Origin: Ischnura elegans
Taxonomy: Eukaryota > Arthropoda > Insecta > Odonata > Coenagrionidae
DNA: 64,000 nt
Assembly: GCF_921293095.1 (NCBI RefSeq)
Contig: NC_060258.1
Coordinates: forward strand, 5,394,001 to 5,458,000
Reading direction: 5' to 3'
Shown here in pieces: positions 23,300-33,129 of this stretch; the stretch's first letter is position 1; each line of letters begins with the position of its first letter. The notes beneath the pieces are model-generated. The model was given only the letters and a program-made list of their open reading frames with translations. It searched no databases and had not been told where the DNA came from. Position numbers and translations under genes: made by a program.

Positions 23300-25698
23300 G
23301 GTATCTACGATTTTCGGGATAAAGCAATTTACTCCACACCACACCGCATACTATATGTGCTGTGATCTGAAGGATATGATGTGCGGATGGAGAATTGATG
23401 AAAAAAATTGTTAGTTTAACCACTGACAATGGTTATAATATTGTTGGGGCTACAAGGCTACTAATTCCCAATCGTGAGGTACATGTGTCCTGCCTGGCAC
23501 ACAAAACAAACCTGGTCGTGACTAAAGCTCTGAGAGCTAAGGAAGAAGTGGTGGAAGTGATTGAGAAAATTAAAAGAATTGTGGCTTACTTTAAGCGGAG
23601 TAATGTGGCCCAAGACCACTTAAGACAGGAGCAGAAGAAGGTGAGAAGGAGCATTTACTTTTAAAGCAGGATGTTCCTACCAGGTGGAACCACACATTTT
23701 ACTGTATCGAAAGATTCCCATTACTGTTACCAAGGGTGGGTAAAATACTCCTCTCCCCATCCCACAGGGATGCTCCTCCTATGCCAACGTCAGAAGAGTT
23801 GGAGATTATGGGAGATGTTGTAATGATTTTAGCACCTTTTGAGGCCTCCACTAAACAGATATCAGAATATAAGTACAGTGGAACTTGGTCAGTACGCTCC
23901 TCCTTCGTATGTTTTCCTCCTTAGTATGGCGATTTCTCTCGGTCCCGGTACCATTCGAACATTATACAGTTAAAAGTATTTGGTTAGTACGTTTGAAAAA
24001 ATTGCGCTTTCCTGGTTAGTACGCTCAATTGCTTGCCGTGACGCAACCCGCAATTCGTTCTCTAGTATCTTCTATCTGAGCCAATTATTATTAGCCATTG
24101 ATCTCTTTCTTTGATTGTGATTCATCCAAAGGCATTTCTCAATTCTAGTGACGTGTTGAGTATAAAATATGGCCATTTATCAGGAATGTCTCACTAACTA
24201 AACTGCAGCCAATGAGAAGCCCCGATTTTACCCACCCCAAGCTCCTCACCTTCTATTGCCTCTGCAGTGCCCTCTGCACACAAATTTTGCAGGTGGGCAA
24301 TTGTTGCTACTGTACGACATATCATGATGAAGAAATCGTAATCTAATAGTCTTATCCTAATCCCACTTTATCTAAAGCAGTACTCCATAAACTCGACGTC
24401 TAGGTGGTTTAGGCTCTGGAGTACGTGCATATTTACTTGACTACTGCTGTGGGAGCAGACGATGCTCTGGGTATCCACGCGAAGCTTAGCTTAAAAATAC
24501 GGTGAGAAAGCAGACGACAATGGACAATTTTTTAAAGTAAATTTCAACTGTATAATAAAAAAACTTCTTGTAATTACGTCGTAATCTAATAATCTTGCGT
24601 GTTATTAATCGATATATCGATCGATATCTTAATCGATATGGTTTCATTCCAGAAGCGAATGTGCACGGCTGTCGCTGTACTTAAAGGCTAATATAATTTT
24701 GTCCAATTTTTATAATGTTTAAAAACAACCAGTTGACATACTCAGGGTTGTTGCTATATTCTCCGAGTATGCTGTGACAAAAAATAAATGACTTAGCTTT
24801 TCTTGTCCTCTTTCTATGAATATATATTTAGGATTAATCACGGGAGATAGACGCCGTTTTCATGTAAATGTCTTCAGGAAATCTATGAAACATTGTGATT
24901 TTTATTCATATGGTATTGTTTTTCAATATAGTGCACATTTTAAAAGTGAAAAGAGTTCAGGAAGGCGATGGTACAAGCACTACCGATAATATTTCTAATT
25001 ATGACGACTTTTCCACAGACCGCAATTACCCTGAATGCTATTATTTACTTTCCTCGTTAGCATATATTCCTGGTTAGTACGTTCATTTTTTGTGGTTCCT
25101 TCAGAAACGTACTAAACAAGTTCCACTGTATATCAGTGGTAGCCTGGTGATTCTGATGTGGAATTGTATATGCATTGCACTCTCAAAAATTAATGTGAAT
25201 AATTCTGTGGTAGGTGAGCTCCTACAGAAATTGAGAGAACAAGTTGAGGGAAGATTGGACCCCATTGAGGAACAGCCTTTTTTAGCTGCAGCCACTATCC
25301 TCCACCCCCATTTAAAAAAATATTTATTTCAAATGGCAGTTTAATGCTGCAAAAGCAGTGACTAATATCAGGGATGAAATAAAGGACGTACTGAGGAGTC
25401 AGGGGCCCCTTAGTCCCCCCATAGTAACCAACCAGCAAAATACAGATGACCTATGGTCAGTACATGATACCATGGCAGAAGAAAGTTAGCATGCGATTCC
25501 TGATCCCCAAGATGGGAGTTTACCCACAGAATTAAAATTATACCTGATCCACCCTTACTGAGTAGATTATCGAATCCAATACAATTCTGGAAGGATATGA
25601 GAAATGCCTTCCCTGGAATGTATGAGGTCGCAATGAAGTACTTGACTATAGAAGGTGCTTCAGTTGTGTCTGAGAGGGTGGTTTCTCTCCTGAACTTT
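23300..25698 (+). pseudogene. hAT-superfamily transposase, broken and interrupted
   Basis: 23395-23660 encodes the RNase-H-like core SLTTDNGYNIVGATR, HVSCLAHKTNLVV and a lysine-rich helix. This is the second catalytic-aspartate block of hAT/ZBED transposases. A frame change leads to LKQDVPTRWNHTFYCIERF (the conserved TRWNST motif) at about 23660-23720, then 23755-23875. After the inserted element, the same protein resumes at 25129 in frame (SEYKY|ISGSLVILM). It continues with LDPIEEQPFLAAATILHPHL and, after another shift, SNPIQFWKDM and ERVVSLLNF, the hAT dimerisation region. The N-terminal BED finger is not found. A possible last piece follows the MITE at 26390-26440. Confidence 0.88.
23876..25128. 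mobile_element. 1,253-bp pogo-like element nested in the hAT
   Basis: Ends are CAGTGGAACTTGGTCAGTACG-type at left and TTTAGTACGTTTCTG...complement CAGTGGAACTTG at right. TA is duplicated at 23874-23875 and 25129-25130. Removing the element and one TA restores the hAT reading frame. The interior has no transposase. A run of atcgat motifs lies at 24608-24645. A truncated relative is at 16143. Confidence 0.88.
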
Positions 25699-25702
25699 TT
25701 AA

Positions 25703-26386
25703 CCTTTTCTGTACCGTACACGTATATATACGTGTGGACGTTTCCTGACCCGGGAGACCACGGGCGTATATATACGAGTGAGACTTTCCGCGGTCAAGAA
25801 AACGAAACCCGTATGTATACGTTTTTTAGCTCTCCCCCTTTCAGGACGGTCGTGGGTTTAGGTCGCCTTTGTCTCGGGACCCAACGCTTCAGGGTTTAGG
25901 ATTAACCCTCCGAATCCAATATTTGTTCAATTCTCAAGAAATATAAACTAAGAATTGAATTTTTTGTCTTTTGAGCATCGTTTAGAATTTTTAAACTAAA
26001 TTCTACGACAAATATTAACTTATATCTCGAGTTATGTATAAACATCAACATGGAAATTGTTGCTGCGTTAAATGCTTTGATAATGGCCTTAGAACTTCGT
26101 TTAAAATTTGACAATGCCCAGATAAAAATGAGGATATATATATATTCTATGTCTGTAATTTACGTGCAAGCAACAATTATCCATTTGCTAAATACATATA
26201 AGCAATACATAAGTTGACCGCGAACCAATGCCACAGGTATGGTCATCGTAAACCCGGAAAGGAGGGAGCACAACTACTCTCGGAGTCCCACCATGGAGGG
26301 GTCGAAAAAGGTTCAGCGAGACCCTTCTTAACGAATGCCCTCCAAAAATGCTCTATACCACGAGAAAAAAGAGTCTCTTGGGGCTC
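25703..26386 (+). mobile_element. piggyBac-type MITE nested in the hAT 3' end
   Basis: Starts after TTAA (25699-25702) with CCTTTTCTGTACCGTACACG and follows the 12675-13286 element almost to its end, stopping around the ggggctcggg position. The right terminus is missing. It interrupts the hAT dimerisation region right after LLNF. Confidence 0.75.
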
Positions 26387-28214
26387 GGGATATGTAATAT
26401 CAGATTCCCAAAAGTTGACTTATTTCCATCAGATGCCATTGCTTGTAAGTGTATCATGCATTTTTATCAATTTGCACCTTAATGATTTTTTAGTGTGATA
26501 CATAGGTTCTATTCTATGTTTCAAGGTTGACCTAAATGATAAAATTTTTTTCAAAGCTTTTAATGAATATTATGTTTTTAATTATACGAACACATTTTTT
26601 TATGTAAAACACTTAAATGTTTTTCTTAATCAGTATTTTAGAACTGATACCTATGCATGTATAGCAGCATAGAAATGTTAGGTACTCTTACTGTAATCCT
26701 ATTTGCTATATGCATTTTTTGTATGAAAATCTATTTGACTTGCTGATTTCTGTATTGAATATTTATTTCTGTATTAATTACACACAGCACTGTATTTATT
26801 TTTGAAACTGCAAGGCAAGGTTTATGAATATGCTTTTTGTATGTGTCTAATGTGTAGGTTTATTCATATTTTTTTCATTGCAAAGAGTTTTAATGTTATA
26901 AACTTAATATTTTCTAGTAATTGGTATTACAAAATTTTTGGAATGTTTACATCTAACGTAGCTACTCAAAGTACAGTGCATATTTTTTATTGATTTCTTT
27001 GAGTAAATAATATTACTACATTAATGTACATGTGCATCCAATCATTTTTTCATTTGAAGAGAAAATCAATTCCTTTTTTTATATCAATATTAAATTGAAT
27101 TGAATCTTGGATTAATAAATATATTCATAGTTAGGGCATAGTGCCCCCCCTCTCCCCCCTGGAGCACTGTAGTCCCCCTAGAAAATCTGGGGGGGAGCCC
27201 CCTTAGCTGTGATGAAGTTCCTTCAATAGGGTGGTTTCCTATTATTTTTTTATTGCCTAAATCGAAAGCTTATTACTCCTGGAGTACGTATTTCACACTT
27301 TTAGATTTTTAAATGGCATTATCTATTTTTTGCGATTAAATGAAAAGTGAAAACTTTTAATCACGCGAAAACGCGACGCGTAAGTAGGAATGATGGGAAA
27401 AGTTTGTATGACGCATTTCTGGTTCCCCCTCCCACCTTGTGAGGTGACCTTGATCAAGGCTCTCAGCGCTGATAGGACGCAGGATGCTAGCGGGTAGCTG
27501 AGTACCTTGCTGGCTGGTAGTTGGCTTTAAAAAGGTTTATTAATACCTTATCAAACTAAGAAAACTTTCCGACCTTAGCCAGTTTTAATAGGTGATTATT
27601 AAGGCATGTTTACCTGAGCTCTGTGCCTCATGCATGTATTAGTAACCTCGGGCGATGTATAACTCCTATCCTCTCCTGTAGAAACTAGGTCCCTGTGACG
27701 TCATGTGGAGTGGAATCGCATGGGAGCCAATCTGGCCTATTTCAAATGAGGATAAAATTTGACCCTTACCATTCGTCTAAACCGGTATTTCAAAAACCAA
27801 ATAATTTGTGTATTATGAATACACTAATGATGATTAACGAATCGCAATCAATGCCTTTTGTTTTCTTTGGTGAAGGAAACTACCCTATTTATGTCTGCTA
27901 CATCAGAGTGGCTACTGGGTCTCTGTGTACCATGCCCCCATCAAAATCCGAGGGGACTGTATGTATTTTTTTCCCGCCCCCAGATATTTTAGAGGTACTA
28001 CGAAACCTTTGGAGGGGCCAGGATCCCTCCAGATACGGCCACGTTTGAAAATAACAAAATCTAAACAAACAGCGGGACCAGACATCCCCCAGCCCCAATT
28101 TTTTTCTCGGTGGCCAGGTACCTAAATAATAATGATAATAATGTCGTCTTTATTATAACAAGCAAATTTAGGACTATAAAGCCCTCTCTTTTAATAAATT
28201 TTAAATGAACGAAT
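26387..28214. other. Gene-free stretch
   Basis: 26440-27100 is very AT-rich. 27145-27205 has runs of C and G (ccccccc, ggggggg) that can pair. A 117-codon open frame (27695-28048) has no recognised similarity and an overlapping frame of similar size on each strand, so it is not called. Confidence 0.4.
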
Positions 28215-28345
28215 TCAAATGTATTACATGTAGGTAATGGTTGGTAGCTGTATGAATGTTGTCCTTCAATTGTATACAAAGTGTCATCAAGAGGGATAGT
28301 CTTGACTGAAGGAGAAAGATTAGTGTTTTAAACAGGCTAGTGATG
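28215..28345 (+). repeat. Dispersed repeat, shared with 17225-17365
   Basis: Same landmarks as the earlier copy, ending gtgttttaaacaggctagtg. A partial third copy follows at 28612-28690. Confidence 0.55.
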
Positions 28346-28854
28346 TCTGCTTAGAATTAAATATTAAAATTTTTATGAATCAACTACTTGTGCATAAGAG
28401 AAGAAATGAAATTGTCCATCCAAAACGTATGACTCGTAACAAATATTGGCCAAGTTGGTCAAACCTCTGGTACGGTTTTAGTAACTGCAGATTTAAAGCT
28501 TGGTGGTGCAAGTTAGGTGAAGCAATAGTGTGTAATGAGGAATAGTAACTTCATATAGACATTACTATAATGTAATATTTTTCTACTAACAATTCAGAGT
28601 ATGAAATTGATGCCAGCGTATTACAAATGCTATGGATGGTAACACTATAAATATTTCCTTTCCGAACGTAAACAATCCGTTTTCAAGAGTTTATGCCTTA
28701 TTGTGAACATTGTTGTTTTGATCAATCAAGTGATGTTTCTTTATGAAAATATTGTTACTCGTACGGTATTTTTATTTGTGTTCAAATTTAAGAATCGGAA
28801 TCTGCCGGTCGATTTTTTGAGTCCAAAATGTTAGACTTGTAAGAAATATTGGCC

Positions 28855-29268
28855 GTGTTAGTCCAATCTCTTGTATCCATTTATTTTTATCTCTCTCCCT
28901 CATGGCTAAAACTTATTTATTGGCATACTTTATGGACTATATGTAGCTGCCGACAGGGCTTGTTCAGCATTGCATTTGTTTCTATATTCTCATAAGAAGG
29001 AAGGGCCTTTAAAATTTTTAGGCATTAACCTAGTCCATGAGTATCACTGTGACACCTTTTCTTTCCTTCCATGAGTTTAAAGTAAATTTTGAAAAGTTCA
29101 CATTTGGATATTTCCTGTGTTTAACTTCAATTTGTACGAACATACCTCTCCTTTCCGGTAAGCTTAGTTAATTATGAGTTGTTATTTTTGGGGAGGCAGG
29201 CGTAGGTTTTTGCTTCTCCTTTGCAAAAATTCGTGCCTGTTTAAATAAATATTCTTCTATTTTTAGAG
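28855..29268 (+). repeat. 5' flank of a zinc-finger unit
   Basis: Sequence with gttagacttg, ggccgtgtt...gtccaatctct and gccgac(a/g)...ttgttcagc recurs at 30610-30775 and inverted at about 59690-59860. Each lies between or before zinc-finger exon units. It is followed by the stretch tttgcttctcctttgcaaa...tttaaataaatattcttctatttttag that precedes the zinc-finger exon acceptors. It could hold a promoter or leader exon, but no signal decides this. Confidence 0.45.
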
Positions 29269-29625
29269 ATGCGGACATGAATATCGATCGTAAGAGAAGG
29301 ATGGTATCTAAGACCACCAAGGGTAGAGGCTCACCGAAGCCCTGCCCTATTTGTGGAAAATGTACCAAACACAGATGGTCCGCCAAATCCAACATGTTCA
29401 CCCTTCGTGTGTGAAAAACCATTGAGAAGTGCTCCCGGGCAATAACTTAGCTGGTTGCGAAAGGTTTATTCCGATACCTGGAGCACTTAATATTAAACCT
29501 TTTCGGGGCACAGTGGAGGAACTCCCCTGAAGAAATACATGTGAGCCTTGCATGCCTCGGGTTAGAGGTAATCCCTTCGGGGTTATCCCTCGAGGACGAA
29601 TGCGGGGTGGATGACGACAAATGAA
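29269..29625 (+). pseudogene. Degenerate zinc-finger exon 1
   Basis: After acceptor tatttttag it reads MNIDRKRRMVSKTTKGRGSP then KPCPICGKC, losing frame in the finger at the position of the two histidines. The remainder still aligns with the family tail (GLEVIPSGLSL region near 29560-29595). The stretch 29400-29800 is repeated almost unchanged at 30775-31180. Confidence 0.7.
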
Positions 29626-29809
29626 GAGGAGGTAAGTGACGAGTCTAAGGGTTATTTACTATGTTTGAGATCTTTCTCTATGAACACATATTTTCTTTCC
29701 AATAAGCTTATTTTGTTATAAATTGTTAATTCCGCGGAGGCAGGCTGTAGTTTTTGCTTCTCCTTTGCAAACGTTCGTGTCTATTTAAATAAATATTCTT
29801 CTATTTTAG

Positions 29810-30188
29810 AAATATGGAAATTAACAAAACCATCATGTGGAAGATGGTAACGAAAAAAAAGGGCAGTGGCACGCCCAAGCCGTGCCCGATATGTGGAAAG
29901 AGATTTACTTCTCAATTATCCCGCCACATCGCAAAGGTTCATCCTGCCATATTTCAGAGATATGGCAGGGATGTGGTCGACAAGTGCTCCCGGGGTATCA
30001 CCAGGCTGGTGGCAAGCGGCACTTATAGGTACCCGGAGCACTATGTGTTGAGATCTTTTGGGGCCCTGTGGAGGGACTCCCCACAAGAAATGAGGGAGAG
30101 CCTCGCATGCGTCGCGGTGGAAGTAATCCCATCGGGGATATCCCTCCCGGAGGCACGCGGGGTGGAGGAGGAGACGGATGTTGACGGA
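29810..30188 (+). CDS. Zinc-finger exon 1, intact (MEIN type)
   Basis: An acceptor (ctattttag) is followed four bases later by the ATG at 29814. 125 codons run without interruption to the donor GACGGA|gtaagt. Residues 24-42 form a C2H2 finger: C-P-I-C with two residues between the cysteines, twelve residues to the first histidine (SRH) and four to the second (KVH). A basic stretch (MWKMVTKKKGSG) precedes it. A conserved tail follows with YPEHYVLRSFGALWRDSP and VEVIPSGISLPEARGVEEE. A single finger with a linked conserved helix suggests DNA, RNA or protein binding; the target is unknown. Near-identical exons are on the minus strand at 60271-60649 and 62830-63208. Confidence 0.7.
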
Positions 30189-30313
30189 GTAAGTGACGGG
30201 TCGTCCTCCATGGAGACATGATATTTTCCATTTTTTCATAAATATTCTTCTTCGTTTTCGGTAGTGGAAAATTGTTTACGATATCCCCATTGACATTATG
30301 TTTTCTTTTTTAG

Positions 30314-30397
30314 AACGCTGACATCAGAAGAAGGGAGGAAGTGGGAATTTCGCCTCCGTCAGCTCTCCTCGAGACGGAAGCTGAAAATATTACGGAT
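30314..30397 (+). CDS. Family exon 2 of the 29.8-kb unit
   Basis: 84 nt, phase 0 at both ends, encoding NADIRRREEVGISPPSALLE then TEAENITD, between ttttttag and gtgagtc. Joins in frame to the zinc-finger exon. The next exon (starting at about 30502) is cut after AACTCT, where the unit breaks into a shared 5'-flank repeat, so this unit ends here. Confidence 0.65.
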
Positions 30398-30774
30398 GTG
30401 AGTCAATGAGTTATTTACACTTTTTATAGTATACAGGACACTTCTCTTATCCCATGAAACTTTTTACTAAACGCCCTGTAACGTTACGTTTTCCTTTTCA
30501 GAACTCTTAGTATATTTACTAATCAGATGTCCAAAGGTTTGTTGTCAACAATTATTTACAGTGAAAAATTAACTTTATATGACATATTTTAATTAGTTTC
30601 ATTGGTCCGTCCTTTTTTGAGTCCGAAATGTTAGACTTGAAAAACTGGCCGTGTTTGTCCAATCTCTGTTTTCCATTAATTTCTATCACCCTTCTCGCGG
30701 CAAGTACTTGATTTTTAGCATACATTATTGACTCTTTGTTAGCCGCCGACGTGGTTTGTTCAGCTTTATTTTCA

Positions 30775-31015
30775 CCCTTCCGTGTTTGAAAAACCATTGA
30801 TAAGTGCTCCCGGGCAATAACTTAGCTGGTTGCGAAAGGTTTATTCCGATACCTGGAGCCCTTCATATTAAACCTTTTCGGGGCACAGTGGAGGAACTCC
30901 TCTGAAGAAATACATGAGAGCCTTGCATGCCTCGGGTTAGAGGTAATCCCTTCGGGGTTATCCCTCAAGGACGAATGCGGGGTGGATGACGACAAATGAA
31001 GAGGAGGTAATTGAC
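30775..31015 (+). pseudogene. Truncated zinc-finger exon fragment
   Basis: Begins abruptly at HPSVFEKP-like sequence and repeats 29400-29640 nearly base for base, with the same frame breaks. Downstream intron sequence is also shared. The step between copies is about 1.37 kb, a local tandem duplication. Confidence 0.65.
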
Positions 31016-31187
31016 GAGTCTACGGGTTATTTACTATGTTTGAGATCTTTCTCTACGAACACATATTTTCTTTCCAATAAGCTTATTTTGTTATAAATTC
31101 TTAATTCCGGAAAGGCAGGCTGTAATTTTTGCTTCTCCTTTGCAAACGTTCGTGTCTATTTAAATAATTATTTTCTTCTATTTTTAG

Positions 31188-31567
31188 ATACATGGAAATG
31201 AATAAAAAATAAATTGGAAGATGGTGTCCATAAAAAAGGGCAGGGGGAAACACCTAAGCCCTGCCCTATATATGGCAAAAGGTTTTGCACGCAATTGGTC
31301 CGCCACATCGCGAAAGTTCACCCTTCTGTGTACAAAAAATATGGAAGGGAAGTTGTAGAAAAATGCTCCCGGGGAGTAACCAGCCTGGTTTCGAAAGGTA
31401 TAACCAGGTACCCGGAGCACTTCATCTTGAGTGCATTCGGTCAAGCATGGAGGGACCCCCCAGAGGAAGTTCGGGAGAGCCTCGCATGCCTCGGGGTTGA
31501 AGTGATCCTTTCGGGGATATCCCTCCCGGAGGCATGCGGGGTGGAGGTGGAGAGGGATTTTGACGGG
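31188..31567 (+). pseudogene. Zinc-finger exon 1 (MEMN type) with frame damage at its start
   Basis: An acceptor tttttag precedes the ATG at 31192. The first codons run into a stop after MEMNKK because the A run is one base shorter than in the minus-strand relatives. A second small indel near 31235-31250 brings the frame back. From there TPKPCPIYGKRFCTQLVRH to the donor at 31567 is open. The second zinc cysteine is tyrosine here (CPIY), so the finger is probably not functional. An in-frame start at 31214 could give a shortened product. Confidence 0.65.
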
Positions 31568-31692
31568 GTAAGTGACGGGTCGTCCTCCATGGAGACATGA
31601 TATTTTCCATTTTTTTATAAATATTCTTCGTCGTTTTCGGTAGTGGAAAATTGTTTACGATATCCCCATTGACATTGTGTTTTCTTTTTTAG

Positions 31693-32333
31693 AACGCTGA
31701 CATCGGAAGAACGGAGGAAGTGGAAGTTTCGCCTCCATCAGCTCTCCTCGAGGTGGAAGCTCAAAACATTCCAGATGTGAGTCAATGAGTTATTTACACT
31801 TTTTATAGTATACATGACACTTCTCATATCCCATGAAGCTTTTTACTGTACGTCCTGTAACGTTATGTTTTCCTTTTCAGAACTCTGAAGCTACGGAGGA
31901 GACAGCATTGCCTGTGGTGAGTAGAGTACTTGGATGAAAATAGATATATATTAGAGGTTTCTTTATATGTATACAGTTTGGACTCCACTTCACCATTTTC
32001 ATATCATACAAACATCCGTTGCAAATGTCTAAGTTCATTCTTCATGTCTATCTTAGGACAGAGTCGAGGTTCCCGGACAGGAGGCAGATGGTGGAAAATC
32101 TGTGAGTTAATGTTAAATTTATATTTGATAGACTAGAAAAATACCTATTGCATATCATGGAAATCATCCAAATTCCACTTTTCATATTCCCGAACCAGTA
32201 TAAGCAAAAATTTGACTTTGGGTTTCTTTATCCTCTTAGGGATACATTAATGACCTCATAATTTTCTTTGAGTCGGAGGAGTTGAGTCTTCCCGCGACTC
32301 CGGATATTTTTCAGCCACCTCCGACGCCGCGAG
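31693..32333 (+). CDS. Family exons 2-5 of the 31.2-kb unit
   Basis: Exon 2 31693-31776 (84 nt, NADIGRTEEVEVSPPSALLE...). Exon 3 31881-31916 (36 nt, NSEATEETALPV). Exon 4 32057-32101 (45 nt, DRVEVPGQEADGGKS). Exon 5 32240-32333 (94 nt, GYINDLIIFFESEELSLPAT then PDIFQPPPTPR). All have GT-AG borders; the first three keep phase 0 and exon 5 ends in phase 1. The same four exons with identical lengths are on the minus strand at 62065-62704. The product is acidic and proline-rich, resembling a linker or activation-type region, with no known domain. Confidence 0.65.
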
Positions 32334-32469
32334 GTAAGTAAAGGAAAAACTATTTCAAATTCTGATATTGAAAGTTAAAGTGCTAATTTATGCGAAATTG
32401 TTACCTAGGTTTTTCTATATTTAGGAAAGGACATTTCCCAGATTAATTTTCTATGAATTGTATAAAGGA

Positions 32470-32668
32470 ATTCACATAATTTTTAGATTTGTATTTTTTT
32501 AAATATTTATCTTATTTAATATCTGTGTTTTTTAAATATTTATTGCATATAATATCTGTATTTTAAAAAATATAAATTACATTTAATATCTGTGTTTTTT
32601 AAAAATATTTATTGTATTTTATGTGTGTATTTTCTAAAAATATTAAGTGTAGTTTATCTCTGCATTTT
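32470..32668 (+). repeat. AT-rich minisatellite
   Basis: About five units of 35-45 bp with the theme tttttaaatatttattgcatttaatatctgtg. An inverted counterpart is at about 61650-61910 and remnants lie near 20450 and 20900, in each case in the intron after family exon 5. Its right edge (32668) is a junction with the tail of another exon 1. Confidence 0.8.
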
Positions 32669-33085
32669 TGCGGGGTGGAGGAGGAGACGGATGTTGACGG
32701 GGTAAGTGACGGGTCGTCCTCCGTGGACACATGATATTTTCCATATTTTCATAAATGTACTTTGTCGTTTTCGGCAGTGGAAAATTGTTTACGCTATCCC
32801 CTTGACACTATGTTTTCCTTTTTAGAACGCTGGGACATCAGAAGAGGTAGGAGAGTCGTATGCAACGCTTACTCAGCCTCCATCATGTAACACCTCAGCT
32901 CTCCTCGAGGTGGAGACTGAAAATCTCCCGCATGTGAGTCAATGAATTATTTACACTTTTTATTTGTGAATAGGACACTTCTCATATCCCATGAAGTTTT
33001 TTTACTTTATGCCCTGTAATTTTCAGTTTTCCTTTTCAGAACTGTGAAGGTACCAGTACGAAGGAGTTGGCGTGGCATGTATTGA
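32669..33085 (+). CDS. Partial family unit: exon 1 tail, exons 2 and 3
   Basis: Starts in mid exon 1 (GVEEETDVDG, donor gtaagt at about 32703), with no zinc finger. Exon 2 is longer than elsewhere (32826-32933, 108 nt, NAGTSEEVGESYATLTQPPS then NTSALLEVETENLPH) and resembles a fusion of the two exon-2 forms in the decayed 19.1-kb copy. Exon 3 starts at 33040 (NCEGTSTKELAWHV), but its usual donor is altered. A 2.28-kb element sits in the next intron. Confidence 0.55.
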
Positions 33086-33129
33086 TAATAGAACTTCGAT
33101 AAAAAATAGATATAGATGATTTTCAAATA

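Noticed and set aside
24600-24650. Cluster of atcgat motifs as a possible regulatory site
   Set aside because: Lies inside a non-autonomous transposon and may be simple sequence; no basis for a function.
27695-28125. Frames of 117 and 66 codons on + and 66 on -
   Set aside because: Mutually overlapping, no domain, composition typical of unconstrained DNA.
29916-30239. Long open frames antisense to the zinc-finger exons (also 60220-60543 and 62799-63020)
   Set aside because: They are mirror frames of a conserved, GC-richer coding exon; they have no splice or domain support and recur only because the sense exon does.
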